From Niabella agricola (lineage in GTDB: Bacteria; Bacteroidota; Bacteroidia; Chitinophagales; Chitinophagaceae): a DNA stretch of 64,000 nucleotides. Shown piece by piece: positions 44,772 through 52,665 of this stretch. The translations under genes were made by a program, and so were the position numbers. Location of the stretch: NCBI RefSeq assembly GCF_021538615.1, contig NZ_JAJHIZ010000003.1, positions 2,976,001-3,040,000 on the forward strand. Reading direction: 5' to 3'. How positions within the stretch are numbered: the stretch's first letter is position 1; each line of letters begins with the position of its first letter. The notes below the pieces were generated by a model that saw nothing but the letters and a program-made list of their open reading frames with translations, made no database searches and had not been told where the DNA came from.

Positions 44772-45494
44772 TTATCCCCGGTCAATCAACCGGGTTTTTA
44801 CAAATTCATCAAAGAAAAAGGTCCGGTAAGCATCGCCGATGGGCAGCTCATGTTCGCGGATCTGTATGCTGTTGTTGCTGAAAGAAGCAATATGCTCTAC
44901 ATTGATGAGGTAGGACTTACTGATGCGTACAAAAACCTGCGGTGGCAACTGCTCATGAATGGTTTTAATATTCATTGCTGTAATCAGCTTCCTGTTTTCC
45001 AGGTAGAGCACTACATAATCTTTCAGCCCTTCAATAAACAGCACTTCCCGGAAGAATACTTTATAATACTTGCGCTCCGACTTTACAAACATATAATCAG
45101 CGGCAACCGATGTAATGGTATCATTTTCGGGCCGGTGGAGCAAACCATGATACGCGATGGCTTTTTGTACCGCCTTCAGAAACCGGTCCCGGTGAATAGG
45201 CTTTACCAGGTAGTCGATGGCCGATAGCTCGTAACTGTCAACGGCGTATGTGGTATGGGCGGTAATAAAGATCACCAGCGTCTTACCGGAAAGCGCTGCC
45301 GCCAGCTCCAGGCCATTCATACCATGCATTTCAATATCCAGAAATACCAGGTCGGCCGGATGCTGTTGCAGGAACAGGAGCGCTGCTGCTGCGTTGTTAA
45401 AACTCCCGGTTAGCCTTAATTCCGGTATGCCGGCAATCAGCAGCCGAACGCCTTCACGGGCCAGCGGTTCGTCATCGATAATGATGCAGTTCAT
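44772..45494 (-). CDS. LytTR-family response regulator
   Basis: The 240-residue protein has a receiver domain (acidic D7-D8, phosphorylation site D53 in LVFLDIEMHG, Lys in YLVKPIH) and a LytTR domain at about 140-240 (MFVKSERKYYKVFFREVLFIEGLKDYVVLYL, VRISKSYLINVEHI). It is the partner of the histidine kinase upstream, whose stop overlaps its ATG by 4 nt. Targets are not visible; the divergent phospholipase C-like gene is a candidate by position only. Confidence 0.93.
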   Translation of the reverse strand: MNCIIIDDEPLAREGVRLLIAGIPELRLTGSFNNAAAALLFLQQHPADLVFLDIEMHGMNGLELAAALSGKTLVIFITAHTTYAVDSYELSAIDYLVKPIHRDRFLKAVQKAIAYHGLLHRPENDTITSVAADYMFVKSERKYYKVFFREVLFIEGLKDYVVLYLENRKLITAMNIKTIHEQLPPQVFVRISKSYLINVEHIASFSNNSIQIREHELPIGDAYRTFFFDEFVKTRLIDRG

Positions 45495-46564
45495 AACGGT
45501 AAAGTTAATACAACCTGGTAATGATCCGGAGCCTCATTGATCTGGAGGTTGTGCCGGCCCTGATAAAGCAGCTCCAGTCTCCGGATTGCATTCGCTAAAC
45601 CCAGCCCGCCTTCTTTACGGTGAGCATCCGGCATTAAAGGGCGGGAATTTTTACAGGAGAAATGCAGCAGGGCACCAGTAGCTTCAAAGAAAACGTGTAC
45701 CTGCGACCTGCCCGTGGGATCTGAGCTATGTTTGACGGCATTTTCAACGAAACTGATGAATAAAAAAGGCGGAACCATTCGATTTTCGGGGAGTTGCCGG
45801 GTGGAGATGCTGAATTCAAACTGATCCCGCCGGAGTTGCTCCAGTTCCAGGAAATCATGAAGAAACCGGATCTCTGCAGCCAGCAGTACAGCAGGGCGCG
45901 AGCTATCATACAACTGGTAACGCAGCAAGTCGGAAAGCTTTAACACAACCGTTGCGGCCAACACCGGGTCTTTTTGAATAAGAATATGGGTGTTATTCAG
46001 TGTATTGAACAAAAAGTGGGGGTTTACCTGGCTTTTAAGCTGGTTCAGCTCCGATTGCAGCCGGGCTACTTCTATTTGCCGGAACCGGTAGGAATCCTCA
46101 ATCCAGCGCTGGAGTAACTTGATGCTGGTAGATGCCGCCAGCAATACGCAAAGCGCAAAAAGAAAAGAAAACACCATATCCAGGGTAATCGTCTCATTTT
46201 TCGGAGGCAGGACCCGGTAGGGTGCAATGAGCAGGCGGCCGCCCTCAAAGATGAGAAAAAAACAGGCGGTGGCGGTAAGCAACACCAGCAAAAAATAGCT
46301 AAAGTACCGGCGCCGGAATAAAAAACGGGGCACAAAATAGTACATGTTCAAATAAGGTAGCCCCGTAAGCCAAACCAGTAAAACCACTTTCATGATGATT
46401 TCCCCGGTAAGGTTGTACTCCTCATTCTTGCCTTTTACAACCAGCAGCCCTATCAGGAAAATACAGAGCAGGTGCCGGAACACCCGCCACCGCGGGCTCA
46501 TAAAAAAACGCAGCCAAAGGTTGCTGCCCCGGTCCTGAGCCAGCTCGGTATAAGGTGTTGCCAT
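45491..46564 (-). CDS. LytS-type sensor histidine kinase
   Basis: The 357-residue kinase has four membrane helices in its first 165 residues (for example LLCIFLIGLLVV, VVLLVWLTGLPYLNMYYF, YFLLVLLTATACFFLIF, FSFLFALCVLLAAS) and no large sensor domain. The phospho-acceptor box is LKSQVNPHFLFNTLNNTHIL (about 178-197), and the ATPase has FISFVENAVKHS and GGLGLANAIRRLELLY. It is a compact membrane sensor of the type common in Bacteroidota. It overlaps the LytTR gene downstream by 4 nt (ATGA). Confidence 0.92.
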   Translation of the reverse strand: MATPYTELAQDRGSNLWLRFFMSPRWRVFRHLLCIFLIGLLVVKGKNEEYNLTGEIIMKVVLLVWLTGLPYLNMYYFVPRFLFRRRYFSYFLLVLLTATACFFLIFEGGRLLIAPYRVLPPKNETITLDMVFSFLFALCVLLAASTSIKLLQRWIEDSYRFRQIEVARLQSELNQLKSQVNPHFLFNTLNNTHILIQKDPVLAATVVLKLSDLLRYQLYDSSRPAVLLAAEIRFLHDFLELEQLRRDQFEFSISTRQLPENRMVPPFLFISFVENAVKHSSDPTGRSQVHVFFEATGALLHFSCKNSRPLMPDAHRKEGGLGLANAIRRLELLYQGRHNLQINEAPDHYQVVLTLPL

Positions 46565-46750
46565 GCTTGCAAATTAGGATTTTTAAACGGATTGCCGGAA
46601 GATGCTCGCCAGGCGCTGCCGGGCCTTTTTAAAAATATGACCACTGGCGGCGTTGGTATAAAAAATAACCCGGTTGGTATAAAACCCGCCGGCTGCGTGT
46701 TCACCATCGATACATTTGCTTTTTATGATGAGTCTGTCTTTTATTTTCCA

Positions 46751-48502
46751 ATGATACAACCGTTCCGGAAATGCATTTGCCTGGTGCTTTTATTAATGGT
46801 AACGGTAAAAGTCCGGGCCTACAGCTATGGAGAGCACAAGGAGATCGGGGATCAGGCATTTGCGCTGTTCCTGAAACAATACGGTTTTCAACCGAACGAT
46901 TCCCTGCTGCGCTATTATTGGGGGCTTACAGGCGATGAAAAAAACGGGCTCTTTTTTCCTGAACTGTCCGGCGGCGATGAGCTTCGGGTTACCTATGGTA
47001 TGTTGAATGCCCTAAGCGGTGATCATGAACGGGATCCTTTGTTGCTGGAAGAGCAACTGCGCAACCGCAATTCGGTAATTCGAAAAATTGCGGCCCTGCA
47101 TCAGCGATATCTTTTGATGGGCTATGCCGCGGCACCCGATGGGAAACTGACACGGGTAGACCTGCGTTATGCCCTGCTGGCAGCGGTAAATCTCTCTCAT
47201 TTTTATGAATACCGTAAAACCTTTCAGCAACAGCTCCGGCATTTTAATAAAACATTTATACGGGATTGCCAGGACCCCACAGCAGTGCCCGCCGCATTTA
47301 AAAAACTGGGAAAGACCAATGCGCTCACGATGTATGTATCGCTGCATACCCTGGCCTTAGATCTGGCTGAACAGGGCGGGCTGCTGGCCCGGAATGGAAA
47401 CGGGGACGGCGCAAGGAAGCTGTTGCTGTATGCCCTGCTTTTTAATGGATTTGCGGATCACTTCCTGGAAGACGCTTTTGCGGCCGGGCACCTGGTGGTA
47501 AACCGGAGCATACTGGCCACCATTACAAATAATAAGGCGTTGCATGATTTTTATTCGGAGCATGGCTGCACGGTTGTAAACAGCCTGGGAGAACGGTGGC
47601 AGGCCCATGGCGACGGCCAGTTTAACCGCACCCATCATCACTGGCAAAATGAAACCACATTGGGTACCATCCGTTATGAACGCTATACTCCTGAAGCCCA
47701 TCGCATTATTGAGGCCGTGCGTCTTTCATTAAATGATGTGGCCAACGCTTTTTATACGGCGTACCGCAGTGAAAGATTCACGCCATTTTTGCAGGAGATT
47801 CCCGACCATCCCAGGATGCAACCCGTCTTTTTCCTGGAGCGCCTGGCCGCGCTCCGGCTGGTGCCCCTTCCCTACGGATCAGATCTTTCTACATTACCCC
47901 AAGCCGCTTCTCTGTTAACCCCCGAAAACAAGCGGGCCATACAACCGCTGCAGCACCGTAATTTTATCCGGAACCGGGTTGCCAACTCGTTTATCATTAC
48001 CACAACAGGGGCTTTTGCAGATCATCAACTGAAAGGGATAGGCTTTCGGTTCAATGCGGTTAACTTCAGCCGGAAATTTGAATACAATACCAGCGGCACA
48101 AAAAAGGGTATGCTGGATTACTGGCATGGCTATACCATCAGTTACGACCTGCTGGATATAAAACCGGCGCCGGAATCATCCGTGTATCAACGGGCACAAC
48201 TGCTGAAAGCCGGTATCCGCAGCAATTTTGATTACTGGGTCAGTAACCGGAAATTTATTGGCCTGTACAGTTATATGGAAGCAGGGATGCAGTTTTCAGG
48301 AGGCAGTACCTCTTTTGTGTTTGTACCTTCCGCCGGCATCCAGTTCGCATCGCTTTTTAATCTGAATTATTACAATATGCCGGTTTGGGCCAGGGTGCCC
48401 CTGCAATACCTGTTGCCACTCAAGTTCAGGACCGGCAGCATCATCGCTCCGCGTAACAAACCCCGCTTTTTTTCCTCCCTGGATCTCGACCTGTTTTTCT
48501 AA
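46751..48502 (+). CDS. Exported phospholipase C/nuclease-fold-like protein
   Basis: The 583-residue protein has a signal peptide (MIQPFRKCICLVLLLMVTVKVRA). The mature end begins YSYGEHKEIGDQAF, and at about 230-245 comes GFADHFLEDAFAAGHLVV, a His/Asp/Glu-rich segment like the metal site of zinc-dependent phospholipase C and S1/P1 nuclease-fold enzymes. A C-terminal part from about 400 is beta-rich and might form an outer-membrane-like domain (ends in SLDLDLFF). The ATG at 46751 is chosen because the frame upstream (to 46472) overlaps the divergent kinase gene and encodes no signal. Enzymatic activity is inferred only. Confidence 0.65.
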   Translation: MIQPFRKCICLVLLLMVTVKVRAYSYGEHKEIGDQAFALFLKQYGFQPNDSLLRYYWGLTGDEKNGLFFPELSGGDELRVTYGMLNALSGDHERDPLLLEEQLRNRNSVIRKIAALHQRYLLMGYAAAPDGKLTRVDLRYALLAAVNLSHFYEYRKTFQQQLRHFNKTFIRDCQDPTAVPAAFKKLGKTNALTMYVSLHTLALDLAEQGGLLARNGNGDGARKLLLYALLFNGFADHFLEDAFAAGHLVVNRSILATITNNKALHDFYSEHGCTVVNSLGERWQAHGDGQFNRTHHHWQNETTLGTIRYERYTPEAHRIIEAVRLSLNDVANAFYTAYRSERFTPFLQEIPDHPRMQPVFFLERLAALRLVPLPYGSDLSTLPQAASLLTPENKRAIQPLQHRNFIRNRVANSFIITTTGAFADHQLKGIGFRFNAVNFSRKFEYNTSGTKKGMLDYWHGYTISYDLLDIKPAPESSVYQRAQLLKAGIRSNFDYWVSNRKFIGLYSYMEAGMQFSGGSTSFVFVPSAGIQFASLFNLNYYNMPVWARVPLQYLLPLKFRTGSIIAPRNKPRFFSSLDLDLFF

Positions 48503-48543
48503 ATGGCAGGCCTAACAACGTGGACTGCAGGCCTCAAGCGCGA

Positions 48544-48652
48544 TTTGTAATAAAAAAATTTGTGATAAAAATTTTAATCGCAAAAATGGTATCACAAATC
48601 TGTAATAAGAATTTTGTAATAATAAAAAATATTACAAAATTTTTTATTACAA
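48544..48652 (+). promoter_or_regulatory. Cluster of TTTGTRATAA repeats upstream of the HTH gene
   Basis: Seven copies of the word TTTGTRATAA, some with one mismatch, lie in 109 bp: direct at 48544, 48559, 48599 and 48613, inverted at 48590, 48630 and 48644. Two of them form a larger palindrome with 11-bp arms (48611-48621 and 48630-48640). The cluster ends 35 bp before the ATG of the HTH protein and looks like an autoregulatory operator array. Confidence 0.65.
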
Positions 48653-48686
48653 GCCTTCGTAAATTAGTGTGGCTAAACAATAACAT

Positions 48687-49247
48687 ATGAAATACTTCAG
48701 AGCCCAACTGCACCTTACCCAACAGGAACTGGCGGTTTTTCTTGGCATTTCGCAGTCCCTTTTGAGTATGTATGAGAAAAACCTGCGCGAGCTGCCTGTG
48801 CAGGCTTCACTAAAATTGGCCCGGTTAGAACTGGAGCTGCATCAATTTCAACAACAAAAAGCTATATCGGATCTCAAACACGCACTGCATCAGCAAAAGA
48901 ATATGCGAAAGCTGGAAACCCTGCTGAACCGGCAGGCCCGCCAGGCAGAATGGAACCTGCTGCGCTTAAGTGAGGCGCTGGATAAAATGAAAGAGCGACA
49001 AAAACAACTCGACCTGAAGCTTGCGTTTATCAAAAGACTGATGACGCCTGGAAGTTCCTGGCTGGAGGATAAACCCCTGCTTCAAAACATGATGCTTGAT
49101 GCGGAGGCTGCTCTGGATGGGTGCGATGTGGCCTGCCAGCAACGGATGACGTATCAGTTGTTGTTGCTAAAAAGCCGGATAAAAATAATGCGGCAGGCGC
49201 AGGAAACAGTAAGACAATTGCTGAAACCCGAAACGGACGGCCGCTGA
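48687..49247 (+). CDS. Small XRE-type HTH protein with coiled coil
   Basis: The 186-residue protein begins with a Cro/XRE-like HTH (about 5-55: LHLTQQELAVFLGISQSLLSMYEKNLRELP). The rest is helical and rich in Gln, Leu and Lys (about 60-125, LELHQFQQQKAISDLKHALHQQ, KMKERQKQLDLKLAFIKRL), likely a coiled coil. Two cysteines lie at CDVAC (about 148-152). No effector domain is seen. The dense operator-like cluster just upstream suggests that the protein binds its own promoter. It is not part of a visible toxin-antitoxin or phage module. Confidence 0.78.
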   Translation: MKYFRAQLHLTQQELAVFLGISQSLLSMYEKNLRELPVQASLKLARLELELHQFQQQKAISDLKHALHQQKNMRKLETLLNRQARQAEWNLLRLSEALDKMKERQKQLDLKLAFIKRLMTPGSSWLEDKPLLQNMMLDAEAALDGCDVACQQRMTYQLLLLKSRIKIMRQAQETVRQLLKPETDGR

Positions 49248-49275
49248 AAAACCTTGGAGGGCGCTGCAGGTACTG

Positions 49276-50469
49276 CTACGGATGATACGCATATGCTACC
49301 TCGTAACGCATATTTTTCAACTGCGGCAGCAGCCGGCCCATGGGCAGGTCTTCTTTTTGCGGTGTAGGCTCACAAACGGAATATTGTTCTCCATTGAAAA
49401 GGATGGAAGTGCCTACCGGCCTTTCCAGCTTCACCGCGATGGTGACATGCTGCGGGTAAACCAACACAATCATGGGCCGGTTATAGAGTTCTTTTACCAG
49501 GTAGAAAAAGAACAGCACCCGGTCTTCACAATCGCTGCCCTCGTATAACAGGGTTTGCTCCGGGGTCAGCCGTTTTTCACGGCCAAACTGGCGGCTGTCT
49601 TCTTCAAACGGAAAGGCATACCGTGTAAAGCGCATCAGGTAATCGATCCCGTCTTTTACCGAACGGCCCTTCAGTTCTTTTTTCAACATAGGTATGAGCG
49701 ATGCATGGGTGGCGTTGCTCACCGGTATAGAAAAATAGGTACTGTAATCTACAGTAGGATAATTGGCAAACAGGGTTTTAATCTTCGGATTTACCTTTAC
49801 CTGGTAGTCATAATCCTGGTTATAAACCGTAAACTTAAGATCGCGGGTAATATAATCCCCGGTTTCGAAACGGGGCAGTTTGGTTACCTTGTAAGAAAAA
49901 GACCGCTGATGCGGAACAATGGGAAGTGCCACTTCCTTAAAGGGCGTTTTTTCGAAATCAATATTGCTGCCATAATCGTGATAGTTGAGGCATACATATT
50001 GTTTTCCACCCTTCATCCGGTATGGGATATTATAAATATTTTCATCACTCCGGATATAAAAGAGGAGTTGCCGGTCGTGCAGGCTCAGCATGGGATCAAA
50101 ACCGGATTGCAGCATAAAATACCATTTATACAGGGTGTACCGGATGTAGTTCTGCTCTTTCGGGCTGATCTGCTGTACCACCGCGCGCACGAGCTGGTAA
50201 TACAGCCAATCGTCCGCGCCTTCTTCCATTTCGTATTTTTTTAATGCGGCAAGCACGCCGGAATAATCTTTTTGCCGGATGGTGGTGTAAAAATTAAGAA
50301 TGCTGGAATCGGAGAGTGTGTTTTCATCAATATCCACGCGTTGTGTTTCGTTGCACACAAATTGAATGCTGTCGCCGTAAAACAGGAATTGCACTGTTTT
50401 AGGGTCGCCACCTGCATATATTTTTGAAATCGCCAGGATACAGCACCATATAAGCAACACTTTTTTCAT
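49276..50469 (-). CDS. Exported transglutaminase-like protein
   Basis: The 397-residue protein has a signal peptide (MKKVLLIWCCILAISKIYAGG), an N-terminal part of about 270 residues without a known fold, and a C-terminal transglutaminase-like (papain-fold) domain: YEGSDCEDRVLFFFYLVKEL supplies the Cys (about 318), YPQHVTIAVKL the His (about 347) and SVCEPTPQ the acidic third residue. Members can act as peptidases or amide-forming enzymes in the periplasm. There is no partner gene in the same direction. It lies between the HTH gene (convergent) and the repeat region after SusD. Confidence 0.8.
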   Translation of the reverse strand: MKKVLLIWCCILAISKIYAGGDPKTVQFLFYGDSIQFVCNETQRVDIDENTLSDSSILNFYTTIRQKDYSGVLAALKKYEMEEGADDWLYYQLVRAVVQQISPKEQNYIRYTLYKWYFMLQSGFDPMLSLHDRQLLFYIRSDENIYNIPYRMKGGKQYVCLNYHDYGSNIDFEKTPFKEVALPIVPHQRSFSYKVTKLPRFETGDYITRDLKFTVYNQDYDYQVKVNPKIKTLFANYPTVDYSTYFSIPVSNATHASLIPMLKKELKGRSVKDGIDYLMRFTRYAFPFEEDSRQFGREKRLTPEQTLLYEGSDCEDRVLFFFYLVKELYNRPMIVLVYPQHVTIAVKLERPVGTSILFNGEQYSVCEPTPQKEDLPMGRLLPQLKNMRYEVAYAYHP

Positions 50470-50540
50470 CGCTCCGGAATCTATCCAAGTTACAAAATTT
50501 AATGATTATTTAATATTAAATTTTGGAAGATTCGGATTCC

Positions 50541-50740
50541 CTTCCGCCCGGTGTCTCCAGAAAAGAACGCCGGGAACAAAGATTAATGCTGCCGTAAAGG
50601 CGCGGGGTCCTCTTCGGGAGACCCGTCTTAGAAAAAATGCTCTTCCACCCGGTGTCTCCTGGAAGGGACGCCGGGAACAGAGCACTCCTGTGATGCCATA
50701 AGAAAGCGGGGCCGCTCATAAGAGGACCCCGCTGAAAAAA
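50541..50740. repeat. Two tandem structured repeats of about 101 nt after susD
   Basis: Units at 50541-50641 and 50642-50740 share the layout CTTCCxCCCGGTGTCTCC, a small hairpin (CCCGGTGT with ACGCCGGG, at 50547/50567 and 50648/50667), GGGAACAxAG, ATGCxGCC or ATGCCATA, a second GC-rich hairpin and an A-run. The second unit's last hairpin (AGCGGGG/CCCCGCT, 50705-50733) is the probable terminator of the SusC-SusD transcript on the minus strand. Confidence 0.7.
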
Positions 50741-50749
50741 AGCTTCTGT

Positions 50750-52648
50750 TTAATAGCCAGGGTTTTGTACCAGGGCAGTATTTTTATTCATTTCATCCCG
50801 GTTGATGGGCGCATAATACATTTTATTGACCCATTTCCGGTTTTCATGGGCTTCATTTACCACCGGGGTATAGGTATAATTGTAAATGGTTTCATCGTGC
50901 CGGTAAGTATCGGTCAGTTGTTTGCCCGGCTGAAAGGTACCCACCACATTGATAAACGTGAGTTTGCGGCCTACGGTTTCCTGCGGGATCATCCAGCGGC
51001 GTACATCAAAATACCGTTGTTCCTCGAAAGCCATCTCAATCCTTTTTTCATTCCGGTACCGGTTTTTTAAGGCAATGCCGGCATCGGTAACAGCGGGCAT
51101 CCCGGAGCGGAAACGGATCCGGTTCAGCCATAAACGGGCCTCGGCTTCTTCACCCAGTTCAATGCAGGCTTCTATATAATTAAACACGGCCTCTGTATAA
51201 CGGAAGAACGGCCAGGGCACCAGTTGCTTGGTATTGGCATCTACAATTTTGGGGTCGGGATCGGTAAACTTACGTACATAATATCCAGTGCGGCTTCCGT
51301 TCCAGTCTTCAATGGAGCTGCTTCGGGTATCCAGTCCGTTAAACGTGATCTTTTTGCCGCCCACCATCAAATCGTATTGCCCGGTCTGGATCTGGTTGGC
51401 GGGGTCTACATTGCCGGAGATCAGGTCCCGGGGTTTCCAGCCGGCGCCGTCGTAAAGGATGGTTGCATAAAACCGGGGATCGCGGCCAACATATGGTTTT
51501 GCCTTTTGAGCCGGGTTACTCCAGCTAAAAGGGGTACCGTCTGCCATTTCATAATCATCCACCAGCAGCCCGATGGGTGTGTTGCCGGCCCAGTTGTGAT
51601 ACCCGTTGGGCCCGTTGTACTGATTAATGCTTACGCCGGCGCCGGTATTTACATTCAGGTTATAATAACGGCCAAAGATGATCTCTGATCCCGCATTGGC
51701 ATCCATACCCAGGGCCTTGCTATAACCGCTCATGGCAATAGACATATAATTGGTTTTGCCTTCTGCGGCCGAAACCGGCGCACCGAGGTTTAGCTTATAC
51801 CCGGCGCCGAGGCTCATAACGGCCTTGGCGGCTGCTTTTGCTGCCGTCCAGCGTACTTTGCGGTCGCCACCGGTATAACCAAACAGTTCCGGTTTAGGGT
51901 GACTTGCCAGCTCGGGAAATTTTGTTTTGGCCAGCGGCAGGTAACTCAGGTCACTGGCGGCATATAAAAGTACCCGCGACTTCAGCGCCAGGGCGGCCAG
52001 CACACTGGCCCGCCCTTTGTCCATCGTGCTGGTATTAATCAGCCAGATGGCGGTATCGCAGTCTGCAGTAATAAAATTGACACATTCCTCAAAGCTGTTC
52101 CGTGTTACATTATAATCCTGGTTTAAATCGTATACCCGGGTAGTGATCGGCACGCCGCCGTAATAGCGCAGCAACTGGTGGTAGAAATAAGCTCTTAAAA
52201 AATGGGCTTCTCCCTTTAGCCGGTTGGCCAGAGCGGTGTCAATTTTGGGGTTTGCCAGTTTTTCCAGGGAAAGGTTGGCGGCGCGGATATTGTCAAAAAG
52301 GTTTTTCCAGCCGTAGCTTTCGGGGATCCAGCCCACACCGCTGGGACTGGCGCTACCCTCCATTACGGTGTTGATATTGCGTCCGGTATGTGTAAACGTG
52401 GCTTCATCTGTGAGGGAGGCCAGCATTTGTTCATCAAAACCGCCTACCCCCAACCCGTATACGCCCGATCCGCCGCTGTAAATGCCGGTAATAAAGGCCT
52501 GGGCCAGTGCGGGGTCCTGCCAGGTGGTTTCCTCGGGTACCTGTCCGGTAGGATCAATATTCAGAAAATCCTTACTGCAGCCGATAACTGCACATGAAAT
52601 GACCATCAGGATCAGAAATGGCCGGTATATATATGTTTTCATTTTCAT
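50750..52648 (-). CDS. SusD/RagB-family nutrient-binding lipoprotein
   Basis: The 632-residue lipoprotein has a lipobox (CAVIGC24SKDFL) and the SusD fold. Helical TPR-like repeats occupy about 60-330 (AHFLRAYFYHQLLRYYGGVPI, ALALKSRVLLYAAS) and a C-terminal part has the family signature (YRNEKRIEMAFEEQRYFDVRRW). It sits on the cell surface as lid of the SusC transporter and binds oligosaccharides or other ligands. Its gene lies 17 nt after susC. No glycoside hydrolase, lyase or sulfatase is adjacent, so the substrate cannot be inferred. Confidence 0.94.
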   Translation of the reverse strand: MKMKTYIYRPFLILMVISCAVIGCSKDFLNIDPTGQVPEETTWQDPALAQAFITGIYSGGSGVYGLGVGGFDEQMLASLTDEATFTHTGRNINTVMEGSASPSGVGWIPESYGWKNLFDNIRAANLSLEKLANPKIDTALANRLKGEAHFLRAYFYHQLLRYYGGVPITTRVYDLNQDYNVTRNSFEECVNFITADCDTAIWLINTSTMDKGRASVLAALALKSRVLLYAASDLSYLPLAKTKFPELASHPKPELFGYTGGDRKVRWTAAKAAAKAVMSLGAGYKLNLGAPVSAAEGKTNYMSIAMSGYSKALGMDANAGSEIIFGRYYNLNVNTGAGVSINQYNGPNGYHNWAGNTPIGLLVDDYEMADGTPFSWSNPAQKAKPYVGRDPRFYATILYDGAGWKPRDLISGNVDPANQIQTGQYDLMVGGKKITFNGLDTRSSSIEDWNGSRTGYYVRKFTDPDPKIVDANTKQLVPWPFFRYTEAVFNYIEACIELGEEAEARLWLNRIRFRSGMPAVTDAGIALKNRYRNEKRIEMAFEEQRYFDVRRWMIPQETVGRKLTFINVVGTFQPGKQLTDTYRHDETIYNYTYTPVVNEAHENRKWVNKMYYAPINRDEMNKNTALVQNPGY

Positions 52649-52665
52649 TGTGATTAAGTATAAGG

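Noticed and set aside
46472..46750. Upstream extension of the phospholipase C-like gene
   Set aside because: It overlaps the divergent kinase gene and encodes no signal; the ATG at 46751 gives a normal signal peptide.
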